Origin: CAWJFJ01 sp963800065
GTDB taxonomy: Bacteria > Actinomycetota > Acidimicrobiia > Acidimicrobiales > UBA8190
NCBI GenBank assembly: GCA_963800065.1
Contig: CAWCZO010000007.1
Span: forward strand, 62,001-126,000
Length of the DNA stretch: 64,000 nt
Direction: 5' to 3'
Under the pieces are notes generated by a model that saw nothing but the letters and a program-made list of their open reading frames with translations, was not told the DNA's origin and searched no databases. A program made the translations under genes and the position numbers. Of this stretch, positions 51,247-59,548 are shown one piece after another; position 1 is the first letter of the stretch; each line of letters begins with the position of its first letter.

Positions 51247-51252
51247 TAAATT
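51247..51252 (+). promoter_or_regulatory. candidate -10 (TAAATT) of the small gene at 51260
   Basis: TAAATT, 7 nt before ATG 51260, in an otherwise GC-rich stretch. Confidence 0.45.
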
Positions 51253-51259
51253 CGCGGTC

Positions 51260-51496
51260 ATGGTCAGGCCGCGCTCGTCGTTCAAGGAATCCCCGTGGTT
51301 GCCCCCGTCCCAGGTGTTCACCGACACCCAGAAGGTCGACCTCTTCAACGACCCGCCCTGGGAGACCGGGGCCGTCTCCCCGCGGCGGACCATGGCCGAC
51401 GACACGCGGCGGTCGTTGCGATGGACGCTCGGCAAGGCGGCCGCCTTCCGGCGCGTCCTGGTGAAGCGCGGTCAGCACAGCCGTCACCTGGCCTGA
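51260..51496 (+). CDS. Small hypothetical protein (78 residues)
   Basis: No recognised family. 'VRPRSSFKESPWLPPSQVFT' and 'RRSLRWTLGKAAAFRRVLVK' show a Pro/Trp-rich head and a basic amphipathic helix near the C-terminus. Third codon positions are almost all G or C, as in the sure genes here. A TAAATT box lies 7 nt before the ATG, the leaderless layout seen elsewhere. It could be a small nucleic-acid- or membrane-associated protein; that is not shown. It lies 52 bp after the repeat protein on the same strand. Confidence 0.55.
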   Translation: MVRPRSSFKESPWLPPSQVFTDTQKVDLFNDPPWETGAVSPRRTMADDTRRSLRWTLGKAAAFRRVLVKRGQHSRHLA

Positions 51497-51590
51497 CCCT
51501 CCCGATCTCCGTCTCCTAACGAATCCCTGGTCGCCGCCTCAAATCGCGCTCGTAGTCTGCCGATGGGGAAGGCAGGACCGGGAGGCGAGG

Positions 51591-52724
51591 ATGAGGAAGA
51601 GGACGAGGTACGGCGCGCCGAGGACACTGATGGTGTGCGCCGCTGCCGTCGCCGTGACGGCGTTCACGGCGGGAGCGGCCGGAGCACGTAGCGCTCCGGG
51701 GCGACCGGGCACGCGTTCGCTCTCTTCGGTGTACGGCGTGGGGGTCGATCTGGACCCCACCGAGCTGCTGTCGGGGCGGGGCGAACAGCCCACCGGCGTG
51801 GCCCTCGCCGATCTCATGTCCCGCCACGGGGTACAGCTCGTCAGGCTGATCTGGGGTGACCAGAAGTCCGGGCCGCTCGACCACGGCGGCTGGAGAACGG
51901 TCTTCGCCCGTCTGGCCGCCGTGCACATCGACGCCATCCTCACGCTGCACATGCAGGTACCGGGGGCCTATGAGGGTCCCGGCGTGAAGGACGACGTCAT
52001 CACCGACCTGAGAGACGTCGTGGGCACCGAGGAGGGGGTGCTGTCGCATTTGAAGCGCCAGTGGGGAGGCTCGTACCCGGCCAACCTGGTCGCCCTCGAC
52101 GTCTTCAACGAGCCGGAGCTGACGGGCTCGACGGTGGGGACGCTACGACGGCTGGCCGGGACCATCGGCTCCTACTCCGGGGGGATCCCGGTGACCATCG
52201 GCGGGTGGCGAGACGGCCGTGGCCGGGCCCAGGGCGACTTCAACAGCCCGTCCCTCGCCGGTCTGGCCTCGACCGTCGGCGACTTCGTCAGCCTTCACAT
52301 CTACCCGGACAACATGGGGAGCAGCCTGTCGACGACGAGTGTGCCGGAGATCGAGCCGTACGCCACGTCGTTCCTCACCACGGCCATCGCCAGGATCGAC
52401 CGGGCCGGGCATTCCGGGACACCGATCCTCATCACCGAGACCGGTGGCCAGAACGGCCAGGCTCCCGGGGGCGGGTTCCACAAGTACGTCTCGGGATCCC
52501 CCGCCCACCAGGCGGCCACCCTCCAGGCCATGGTCGACGCCGCCCGGCAGTTCGAGCCGGAGGGGGTCCGCGGCGTTCTGGACTGGATGATGCTCCCGCC
52601 CCCCGGCGAGAAGTGCGGCGGGACGGCACTGGTCTGCTTCGGGGGGGCCTACACCTCGCCCGCCCTCTCGATCCTGCCGGCCAACCAGTTCTCCGGGACG
52701 TGGACCGCCTCCCGGCGCTCCTGA
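51591..52724 (+). CDS. Exported clan GH-A glycoside hydrolase-like protein
   Basis: 377 residues with a signal peptide ('RTLMVCAAAVAVTAFTAGAA'). A TIM-barrel glycosidase of clan GH-A is suggested: the acid/base in 'LVALDVFNEPELTG' (Glu174, the classic N-E-P at the end of strand 4), 'FVSLHIYPDNMGSS' (His236, strand 6) and the nucleophile in 'TPILITETGGQ' (Glu283, end of strand 7). The substrate is probably a beta-linked polysaccharide or oligosaccharide, not defined by sequence. GGGAGGCGAGG lies directly before the ATG. No transporter or regulator gene is close by. Confidence 0.78.
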   Translation: MRKRTRYGAPRTLMVCAAAVAVTAFTAGAAGARSAPGRPGTRSLSSVYGVGVDLDPTELLSGRGEQPTGVALADLMSRHGVQLVRLIWGDQKSGPLDHGGWRTVFARLAAVHIDAILTLHMQVPGAYEGPGVKDDVITDLRDVVGTEEGVLSHLKRQWGGSYPANLVALDVFNEPELTGSTVGTLRRLAGTIGSYSGGIPVTIGGWRDGRGRAQGDFNSPSLAGLASTVGDFVSLHIYPDNMGSSLSTTSVPEIEPYATSFLTTAIARIDRAGHSGTPILITETGGQNGQAPGGGFHKYVSGSPAHQAATLQAMVDAARQFEPEGVRGVLDWMMLPPPGEKCGGTALVCFGGAYTSPALSILPANQFSGTWTASRRS

Positions 52725-52838
52725 GGGTGACGTCAACTCCGCCACCCGTCGTGCCGATGAAACCGGGGAGACGCCTCAGCCGGCCCGAAGAGCTCGCAGC
52801 ACAGGCATGAGGCCGCCGGCCACCGGAGGAGATTCTCC

Positions 52839-54497
52839 ATGGACTACTTCGCCACGGGACAGGCCAGTCACACCAACAACGGACCCGGGTGGTGGTTGGC
52901 GTCGGACGGGCTGTGGTACGCCCCTGAGCTCAGGCCCGCCGGCCAGCCTGCGTTCGCAATGGGTGGTCCCGGTGCCCGCACCGTGGAGGGTTCGGTGGCG
53001 ACGACACCCACCTGGCCGGCCGGCACCGGGACGACGCCGGCGTGGCCGCCGGGTCACGCCCCCGAGGGGCGACCGACGGTGCCCGCCGTCGGCGGTTCCG
53101 ACCAGGGTGACCTGTCTCGACCTCGACGCCGCCTCCTGGCGCTCGTCGGCCTCGCCGTGGTGGCTCTCGTGGTCGGCGTCGTGGTCGCCGTTTCCACCGA
53201 GGGCGGATCAGGGTGGAGCGACCCCGCACTGCACGTCGTCGGCACCCCCGTTGCCGCCGGTGGGATGGTGATCGTCCTCGACGTCGACGCCGCTCGCCAT
53301 CTCGAGCTCACGGCGGTGAATCCGGCCGACGGGACCCTGGTCTGGAGTAAGGCCCTGTCCGCCTCCGGCATCACGGCAGGAGTGGCCTTCGGTCCCACCG
53401 TCCTCGGGAACACCGTCCTGGGATTCGCCCCCGCCCGGAATCCCCGGGATCCCGATGTGACCCTGCAGGGGATCGACGCCACCACGGGCCGGATCATGTG
53501 GTCCGAGCCGCAAGCGGTGATCCTGTCCGACGCCCCGGCGGTCTGCCCCGGTGGCCGGTACTTCTGCGTGGCCGGTGTGGCGTCGGCCACCACGACCGCT
53601 CTCGTCCTCGTCGATCCCACCACCGGGAAGGTCGTCGGTGGCCTGGTGGGGCCGGAGCGGAACATGACCGCGTCCACCCCCAACACGGACACCGAAGGTG
53701 GTCTGTGGGAGACAGGGGTCAACACCCCCACCTTCATGCAGGTCTCGAACACCGGACAGCAGGAATGGACGAAGACGGTGGCCAGCGTCTTCGGCGGGAG
53801 CCAGTACGACCCCGACTACGGATGGGGCTTCCTCGAACGCGGGGCGCTCGTGGTGGGCTCGGTGGGCGCGGTCACGACCGGCAAGACCCTGCCCCTCGAC
53901 GAGGAGAAGACCGTGGGCATCGCCAACACCAACGGTGCCGTGGCCTGGAGCCTTCCCGGCGACTACATGTGCGGTGGGGGCCTGCAGTTCCTGACGGCTG
54001 ACGTGGTGTGCCGGTACTCCGGTACGGCCCGGATCACGGGGACGGCGACGAACCTGTCACAGGTCAAGATCGTTCTGGAGGGCGTCGACCCTCAGTCCGG
54101 CGCGGTGACCTGGTCGCTCCCCGTGCTCCACGCCCAGGCGTTGTCCGAAGGCAGCGATGTGGCCTTTGCCGACAGCACCCACCTCGTGGTGCAGCTCCCG
54201 TCGGGGAAGAGGGTGGTCCTCGACGCCGGCAACGGGACGACCAGTGCGGTCTCTCCGGGTGAGGTCTTCTGGTGCGAGGAGAACCCCCAGTACAAGGTCT
54301 CCACTCCGGAGGGAGGCTCCGTCGACGGGAAGAGGCAGAGTGCGCCGGTCTTCGGAGCGTGCTCGGCCACAGGCTCCCCGGTGGCCGGTCTGCCGGCCAC
54401 GTCGAGCGACACCGTCGGCGTGGATCTGGGTGGTCAGTTCGTATGGCCCACGCCCCACGGGCTCCGGGCGGCGCCATTGCCGGCGGCTAGCTCCTGA
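52839..54497 (+). CDS. Membrane-anchored PQQ-like repeat protein with a DUF2510-like head
   Basis: 552 residues. The head 'GPGWWLASDGLWYAPE' is a DUF2510-type Trp motif often found at the cytoplasmic end of actinobacterial membrane proteins. A Pro/Thr linker and one membrane segment (about 98-122, 'LLALVGLAVVALVVGVVVAV') follow. The outer part (about 125-550) has propeller repeats: 'LTAVNPADGTLVWSKALSAS', 'LQGIDATTGRIMWSEP', 'LEGVDPQSGAVTWSLPVLHA' and 'RVVLDAGNGTTSAVSPGEVF'. Several Cys pairs suggest disulfides. Possibly a sensor or scaffold across the membrane; no ligand is known. GGAGGAG precedes the ATG. Confidence 0.75.
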   Translation: MDYFATGQASHTNNGPGWWLASDGLWYAPELRPAGQPAFAMGGPGARTVEGSVATTPTWPAGTGTTPAWPPGHAPEGRPTVPAVGGSDQGDLSRPRRRLLALVGLAVVALVVGVVVAVSTEGGSGWSDPALHVVGTPVAAGGMVIVLDVDAARHLELTAVNPADGTLVWSKALSASGITAGVAFGPTVLGNTVLGFAPARNPRDPDVTLQGIDATTGRIMWSEPQAVILSDAPAVCPGGRYFCVAGVASATTTALVLVDPTTGKVVGGLVGPERNMTASTPNTDTEGGLWETGVNTPTFMQVSNTGQQEWTKTVASVFGGSQYDPDYGWGFLERGALVVGSVGAVTTGKTLPLDEEKTVGIANTNGAVAWSLPGDYMCGGGLQFLTADVVCRYSGTARITGTATNLSQVKIVLEGVDPQSGAVTWSLPVLHAQALSEGSDVAFADSTHLVVQLPSGKRVVLDAGNGTTSAVSPGEVFWCEENPQYKVSTPEGGSVDGKRQSAPVFGACSATGSPVAGLPATSSDTVGVDLGGQFVWPTPHGLRAAPLPAASS

Positions 54498-55260
54498 ACC
54501 ACGGACTCCGGAGTCGCAGAGCACCGCCGTGCTTGCGGACCGCTCTCCTTCGGTAGAGCTCGTCCACGCAGACGATGAGGCCGGTGGCGAGGAACACCAC
54601 GATGATCTGGAAGAACCCACGTTCCCAGGCGATCGCCCCTGATTCCCACACGGCTCGACTGGTGTAGATCAGTTGACCGTGGTTGTCGAACCAATACCTC
54701 TGGGATGCGGCGTCTGATCCGGGCTGACCGGGTGGGGTGGTGTTCGTCCCGGAGTGACAGAGAACGGAGAGGGTGCCGACGACAAGGAGGGCCAGAACGA
54801 AGGCGTAGGGGGGAGCGTTGACTATTCCGTTGCGGCCGCACGGGCGCAACGGAGTCGCCATGAGCTTCCTTTGACGAAGCCACGGGAACCGTGGCGTGAA
54901 CGATTGAAATCGGGACAAGACCGTGAGCAGAGCCCATGCCCATACCGGGAAGATCAAGGGAAAGACGGGCACGAAGGCCGCTCCGTTGGCGGCGGCTCGG
55001 TGGGTCGTCGCCATCATGATCAGGACGATGGCGCAGTAGACGATCCCGAGAACGGCGATGGTGGCGGCGATCCCGTCGAACCGCCCGCCCCACGGCCGAT
55101 CCAGGAACGATGGAGGATCGTCGTAAGTCACCCCGGGAGCGGCGACGGGATCCCAGACATAGGTCGGCCGATCGGTCGGATCCGGCGGGTCGGTGCCACT
55201 GTGGGGCGAGAGTGGCAGCTGTTGCGGCGGCCCCCCCGGTGGTCGGTACCGAAATGGCAC
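54487..55260 (-). CDS. Polytopic membrane protein of unknown function
   Basis: 257 residues with a Pro-rich cytoplasmic head of about 60 residues and four hydrophobic segments: 'IAATIAVLGIVYCAIVLIMM', 'VFPLIFPVWAWALLTVL', 'PYAFVLALLVVGTLSVLCH' and 'FFQIIVVFLATGLIVCVDEL'. No family recognised. The GTG start has no Shine-Dalgarno; a loose TAGATA lies just upstream. It overlaps the end of the convergent propeller gene by 11 bp. The gene uses more A/T at third positions than its neighbours, which may hint at a different origin. Confidence 0.65.
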   Translation of the reverse strand: MPFRYRPPGGPPQQLPLSPHSGTDPPDPTDRPTYVWDPVAAPGVTYDDPPSFLDRPWGGRFDGIAATIAVLGIVYCAIVLIMMATTHRAAANGAAFVPVFPLIFPVWAWALLTVLSRFQSFTPRFPWLRQRKLMATPLRPCGRNGIVNAPPYAFVLALLVVGTLSVLCHSGTNTTPPGQPGSDAASQRYWFDNHGQLIYTSRAVWESGAIAWERGFFQIIVVFLATGLIVCVDELYRRRAVRKHGGALRLRSPWFRS

Positions 55261-55388
55261 CCGTCATATCTACCAGGCCAGCCTGGTAACACATCTGACT
55301 CGGTCATCGTTACAGGTGTGGCGGGAGTGAGAACGTCCGTTCCCCGTCGGCGGAATTCGTGATCGGTGGTCATCGGGAGGTGGGGGCG

Positions 55389-57203
55389 GTGGACCTGGCA
55401 GCGCGGGGTCGGATCGGATGGCGGGAGCGTCTGGGGCGGGCGCCGTGGCGGATCGTCGTGGCCCTGGCGGTGATCGGTCCGATCGGGGTCCTCGGTACCG
55501 TCATCCCCACCCAGGTGGCCAGCGCCGACACGGCCACCGTGGCCACCGCGCCGCAGTTCCCCGTCGTCGTCCTGGGTGACGGGAACACCGACACCGCCAC
55601 CGTGACGGGCGACTCGACCTACGGGAGCCCCACCGGGACGGTGAGCTTCTACGTCTGTGGTCCGACAGACACCGCCCAGTCGTGCACCTCCCAGTCCGAC
55701 CCGGTGGGGACAGCCGTCGGGCTGACCCCGGGACCGAACGACACGGCCACGGCCGACTCGGTGGCCTTCACGGCCGACGCCCCCGGAACCTGGTGCTTCG
55801 GCGGCTACTACTCGGGGGACTCCAACTACGGAGCCGGCTCCGACACCGGCACCGACGAATGCTTCGACGTGACCGAGCAGCCCTCCTCCACCTCCCCGGC
55901 CGCCTGGGGCTGGGGGAATTACCCCGGGAACGACTCGGGGAACAGCGAGAGCCCGGTGTCGGTGTCGACCGGGACGGCGAAAGGGGACCTCCCGACCGGG
56001 GTGTCCGTCACCGCCGTGGCCGCCGGCTCGGACGGCGCCGACCTGGCCCTCACCACCGACGGGGACGTCTACGCCTGGGGCGACAACAGCTACGGCGAGC
56101 TGGGGCTGCCGATCACGGGGACCGGGGGCCAATTGGAGAGTGAGGTCCCCGTCCAGGTGAAGGTGCCGGGGATCGTCAGCGCCATCGCCGAGGGGGGCTC
56201 GTTCAGCCTGGCCCTCGACACCGACGGCGACGTCTACGCCTGGGGGAACAACACCCTCGGTCAACTGGGGAACGGGGCCGGGGACACGGGCGGGTCGTGC
56301 TCGCCGAATCTGCCCCCCAGCGACGTCTGCGACTACACACCGGTCGAGGTGAAACTGACCAACCTCCCCCACGATCAGGCCGTCGAGGCCATCGCCGCCG
56401 AAGGAAACGACGGACTGGTCCTGACGGGGACGGGCGCGGTCTACGCCTGGGGCTCCACCGACTACGGCCAGCTGGGCAACGGCGCCCTGACCGGCGACGC
56501 CTGTGCCAGTGAATGCCAGGACGTGGCCCTGGCGGTGACCATGCCGGGGGGAGTGACCATCCAGGCCATCGCCGGCGGTGGCGCCTACGCCCTGGCCGAG
56601 ACCACGGCCGGCGCCCTCTACGGCTGGGGGGACAACAGCTGGGGGGAACTGGGTACCGGGAGTTACGTCGGCGACACCCCGTCCCAGGACGGCCCGTGCA
56701 ACGGCAACTGCTGGTGGCTCCCCGTCGCTGTGTCCCTCCCGCAGGGGGTGACGGTGAGCTCGGTGTCGGCCGGCTACAACTCGAGCATCGCCCTCTCGTC
56801 CACCGGCGCCGTCTACGGCTGGGGGGACGACACCTACGCCGAGCTGGGGACCACCACCGGGAACGCCTGCTCCAGCAACGAGCCCTCCTCGGTGTGCAAC
56901 GACGTCCCCGGTGTCCTGACCAACCTGCCGGGCCCGGTGACCGTCTCCGAGGTGTCCGCCGGCTATCAGTACGACCTGGCCGTGACGTCGGCCGGAGCCG
57001 TCTACGCCTGGGGGGCCACCGCCGACGGCGAGCTGGGTGACGGCACTCTCACCGGCGACGCCTGCAACGGGGCCTGCCAGGACAGCGGCGTCCTTGATCA
57101 GATGCCCATCGTCACCTCCTGTGCACAGTGCATCGACGCCGGGGCGCAGAGTGTGGCCGTCACGTCGTCGGCCACACCCCCGGGGAGCTGCCGTGCTCGG
57201 TGA
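55389..57203 (+). CDS. Exported RCC1-repeat protein (probably the N-terminal half of a larger protein)
   Basis: 604 residues as read. A signal peptide (about 17-47, 'IVVALAVIGPIGVLGTVIPT') leads to an Ig-like beta domain (about 50-165, 'SPTGTVSFYVCGPTDTAQSC'), then RCC1-type repeats: 'DVYAWGDNSYGELGLP', 'DVYAWGNNTLGQLGNG', 'AVYAWGSTDYGQLGNG', 'ALYGWGDNSWGELGTG', 'AVYGWGDDTYAELGTT' and 'AVYAWGATADGELGDG'. These form a seven-bladed propeller. The frame stops soon after the last blade, and the next frame continues without a signal peptide, so one base is probably missing at 57177-57185. The GTG 55389 is chosen for GGGAGG 8 nt upstream; GTG 55359 is in frame too. Confidence 0.8.
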   Translation: MDLAARGRIGWRERLGRAPWRIVVALAVIGPIGVLGTVIPTQVASADTATVATAPQFPVVVLGDGNTDTATVTGDSTYGSPTGTVSFYVCGPTDTAQSCTSQSDPVGTAVGLTPGPNDTATADSVAFTADAPGTWCFGGYYSGDSNYGAGSDTGTDECFDVTEQPSSTSPAAWGWGNYPGNDSGNSESPVSVSTGTAKGDLPTGVSVTAVAAGSDGADLALTTDGDVYAWGDNSYGELGLPITGTGGQLESEVPVQVKVPGIVSAIAEGGSFSLALDTDGDVYAWGNNTLGQLGNGAGDTGGSCSPNLPPSDVCDYTPVEVKLTNLPHDQAVEAIAAEGNDGLVLTGTGAVYAWGSTDYGQLGNGALTGDACASECQDVALAVTMPGGVTIQAIAGGGAYALAETTAGALYGWGDNSWGELGTGSYVGDTPSQDGPCNGNCWWLPVAVSLPQGVTVSSVSAGYNSSIALSSTGAVYGWGDDTYAELGTTTGNACSSNEPSSVCNDVPGVLTNLPGPVTVSEVSAGYQYDLAVTSAGAVYAWGATADGELGDGTLTGDACNGACQDSGVLDQMPIVTSCAQCIDAGAQSVAVTSSATPPGSCRAR

Positions 57204-59179
57204 CGCCGCTGCCGGCGTCGTGTGAACAGATTCCCACCACCGGGGCCGACGCCGTGCCCGACGACTGCTCGGTGGACGTGACGGTGCAGCTCTACAACCT
57301 GATCAACACCTTCCCGCAGGGGACACCGAACGCCCCCATCGAGGTGGAATTCGCGCCCGACGGCTGCTACCTGGTCAACGGGATGCTCTTTCTCCGGGGA
57401 CTCCAGGACTACATCTTTGACGGGAACGGGTCGACCTTCGAGCAACAGTCGGTGACCAGTCTCGAGATACAGAACGGCGATCCGCCCCCGACCCGGGCCC
57501 CCTACTGTGCCGCCCCCAACCTGTACGGCGGGGCGTCCGACGCCGCCAACGCCCTGTCCAAGATCCTGTACAACGACGGGGGTCCCCCCGACGACATCAT
57601 GTGGTTCGTGGAGGGCGGCTGCGACCTCGCCTTCGGGGACATGACCATCGACGGGGCCGGTTCCACCAACGGTTCCAAGACTGAGCAGGACTCGGCCTTC
57701 GAGGTGGCCGGGGCGCAGAGGGTGCTCGTCACCGGCAACGTGGTCAAGAACGTCTACGGCGACTGCGTGACGGTCACCGGTCTCAACGAGGCGAACGCCC
57801 CCGGGAACTACCCCTCGTCGGACGTGACGATCACCGGTAACACGTGCCACTCGACGGGCCGCGACGGGGTCAGCATCGTCTACGCCAACCGGGTGACCGT
57901 CGGTGGGTGCTCGTCGATCGGCGATACCTGGGACACATTGTGCGGGACGTCCTCCACCCTGGGGAACAACTTCTCCAACATGGCCGCCGACGGGATCGAC
58001 ATCGAGTCCGACGCCGGCGATCCCCTGGGCGGTGAGGGGAACATCCTGGTGGCCAACAACACCTTCAAGACGTTCGCCTACCTGGTGGCCGGGCTGACGC
58101 AGGGCCAGGTCTTCCAGTTCGCCTTCGACGACAATTCGGTCGACCTCATGAAATCGTCGGTGGCGCCCACCGGGAAGGGGTCCCCGGTCGGTCAGAATTT
58201 CACGGTCAGCGGGAATACCGCAAGCACAGCCTCGACATGGCCCTACAGCTACGACTGGAACTTCACCGACGAGATCGGCGGTCTGGTGTCGGGGAACACC
58301 GTGCCCATATGCCCGTCCTCGTGTCCGAAGAAGTCGCACTCGGTGCCCGATTTCATCCATACCGGCGATACCGCCGGTGGCTTCGCCGTGGCCAGCAACG
58401 TCCTGAACGGGAAGGTCAGCACGACGGAACCGGTGAACACGAAACAGGGATCCGCCAGCGGGGACACCGAGTGCAACAACACCACCCCGTCGGGAACGTC
58501 TCTCGACGACTACAAGGGTGCGCTTCCCGCCTGCAATGCCAACCAATTGTTCCTTCCTGTCCAACCGGTCCCGGCCGTCCTTCCCGACTTCGCCAGCGGC
58601 TCGGGCCCACCGGGCGTGCCCCGGGGGACCCGTCGGGCCAAGCACCATCGCGTCGCCAGCCGACCGAAGCACCGTCCCGCCGCCGCCGGACCGGAACCAG
58701 GCGCCGTGTCGTGCTCGAAGGTGACCGGGAACGTCACTTTCGACCCCCCCCTGTCCAACACCTCGTGGGCGGCGTCGGAGATGGCCCTCGTCCAGATCAC
58801 GTTGAATACCTGTAGCGGCTCTGGCGGCGGGGCCGCTCCCACCCAGGGGGTGGCCGACATCGACATCCCTCTGGCCACGAGCAACTGCGCCAGCCTGACC
58901 TCGCCCCGGACTCTCCCGACGTCGCTCGGGATCGTCTGGTCGCCCACCAGTCGCAGCGTCACTGAGGTCGAATTCCCCGGGTACACGGCGACGGCGATGA
59001 CGGCCGGAAGCGTCAGCCTGGGGGGTTCGGGGACGACGGTCCAGGGCTCCTATGCCGGCAAGGGCGCGGCGTCGACAGCCGCTCTGAAGCTGGGCAAGAC
59101 GGCGGAACAGCTGGCCGCCGCCTGCGAAGCGTCGGGCGGACTGGCGAGCGCCACCATCTCGGGCAGCGCCAGTCTGTAG
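57128..59179 (+). CDS. Right-handed beta-helix protein with a shared C-terminal domain (probable second half of the RCC1 gene)
   Basis: Coherent protein begins near 'LPCSVTPLPASCEQIPTTGA' (about 57190). Parallel beta-helix rungs follow: 'FEVAGAQRVLVTGNVVKNVY', 'SSDVTITGNTCHSTGRDGVS', 'NILVANNTFKTFAYLVAG', 'NFTVSGNTASTASTWPYSYD', the pattern of pectate-lyase-like folds. After a basic linker ('RRAKHHRVASRPKHRP') comes a final domain, 'CSKVTGNVTFDPPL' to 'ATISGSASL', the same as the exported protein at 12188. There is no signal peptide or plausible start in this frame. One added base at 57177-57185 would fuse it to the RCC1 protein, about 1,270 residues in all. No clear catalytic residues. Confidence 0.75.
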   Translation: MHRRRGAECGRHVVGHTPGELPCSVTPLPASCEQIPTTGADAVPDDCSVDVTVQLYNLINTFPQGTPNAPIEVEFAPDGCYLVNGMLFLRGLQDYIFDGNGSTFEQQSVTSLEIQNGDPPPTRAPYCAAPNLYGGASDAANALSKILYNDGGPPDDIMWFVEGGCDLAFGDMTIDGAGSTNGSKTEQDSAFEVAGAQRVLVTGNVVKNVYGDCVTVTGLNEANAPGNYPSSDVTITGNTCHSTGRDGVSIVYANRVTVGGCSSIGDTWDTLCGTSSTLGNNFSNMAADGIDIESDAGDPLGGEGNILVANNTFKTFAYLVAGLTQGQVFQFAFDDNSVDLMKSSVAPTGKGSPVGQNFTVSGNTASTASTWPYSYDWNFTDEIGGLVSGNTVPICPSSCPKKSHSVPDFIHTGDTAGGFAVASNVLNGKVSTTEPVNTKQGSASGDTECNNTTPSGTSLDDYKGALPACNANQLFLPVQPVPAVLPDFASGSGPPGVPRGTRRAKHHRVASRPKHRPAAAGPEPGAVSCSKVTGNVTFDPPLSNTSWAASEMALVQITLNTCSGSGGGAAPTQGVADIDIPLATSNCASLTSPRTLPTSLGIVWSPTSRSVTEVEFPGYTATAMTAGSVSLGGSGTTVQGSYAGKGAASTAALKLGKTAEQLAAACEASGGLASATISGSASL

Positions 59180-59195
59180 AACCTCGGACTTTCGG

Positions 59196-59268
59196 TGGTC
59201 GGGACCGGCGTCGATCCGGTGACCTCACGCTTTTCAGGCGCGCGCTCTGCCAACTGAGCTACCCGACC
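59196..59268 (-). tRNA. tRNA-Phe (GAA)
   Basis: Cloverleaf on the minus strand: acceptor GGTCGGG/CCCGACC, anticodon loop CTGAAAA (anticodon GAA), T-loop TCGATC, discriminator A. CCA is not encoded. Third of a three-tRNA cluster. Confidence 0.93.
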
Positions 59269-59295
59269 GAGATCTGGGCCTCTGACAGCGAGGCC

Positions 59296-59373
59296 TGGCG
59301 GTCCTGACGGGATTTGAACCCGCGACCTCCGGCTTGACAGGCCGGCGTGCACTCCAAACTGCACCACAGGACC
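59296..59373 (-). tRNA. tRNA-Asp (GTC)
   Basis: Acceptor GGTCCTG/CAGGACC, anticodon stem CCGGC/GCCGG with loop CTGTCAA (anticodon GTC), T-loop TTCAAAT, discriminator G, encoded CCA at 59296-59298. Second of the cluster. Confidence 0.95.
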
Positions 59374-59399
59374 CCGGTTAGCTCTTCCCCCACCGGGTG

Positions 59400-59472
59400 C
59401 ACCCCCAACGGGATTCGAACCCGTGTTACCGCCTTGAAAGGGCGGCGTCCTCGGCCACTAGACGATGGGGGC
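59400..59472 (-). tRNA. tRNA-Glu (TTC)
   Basis: Acceptor GCCCCCA/TGGGGGT (G-T at the first pair), anticodon stem CCGCC/GGCGG with loop CTTTCAA (anticodon TTC), T-arm CGGGTTCGAATCCCG, discriminator G, CCA not encoded. First of the cluster in transcription order Glu-Asp-Phe. Confidence 0.94.
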
Positions 59473-59548
59473 TCGGACCAATCAGGGCGCCCGCAGATTA
59501 GCAGGTCCTTCCCGGGCCTCCCCGGGGGGACGGGTCATCGACGGCGCC

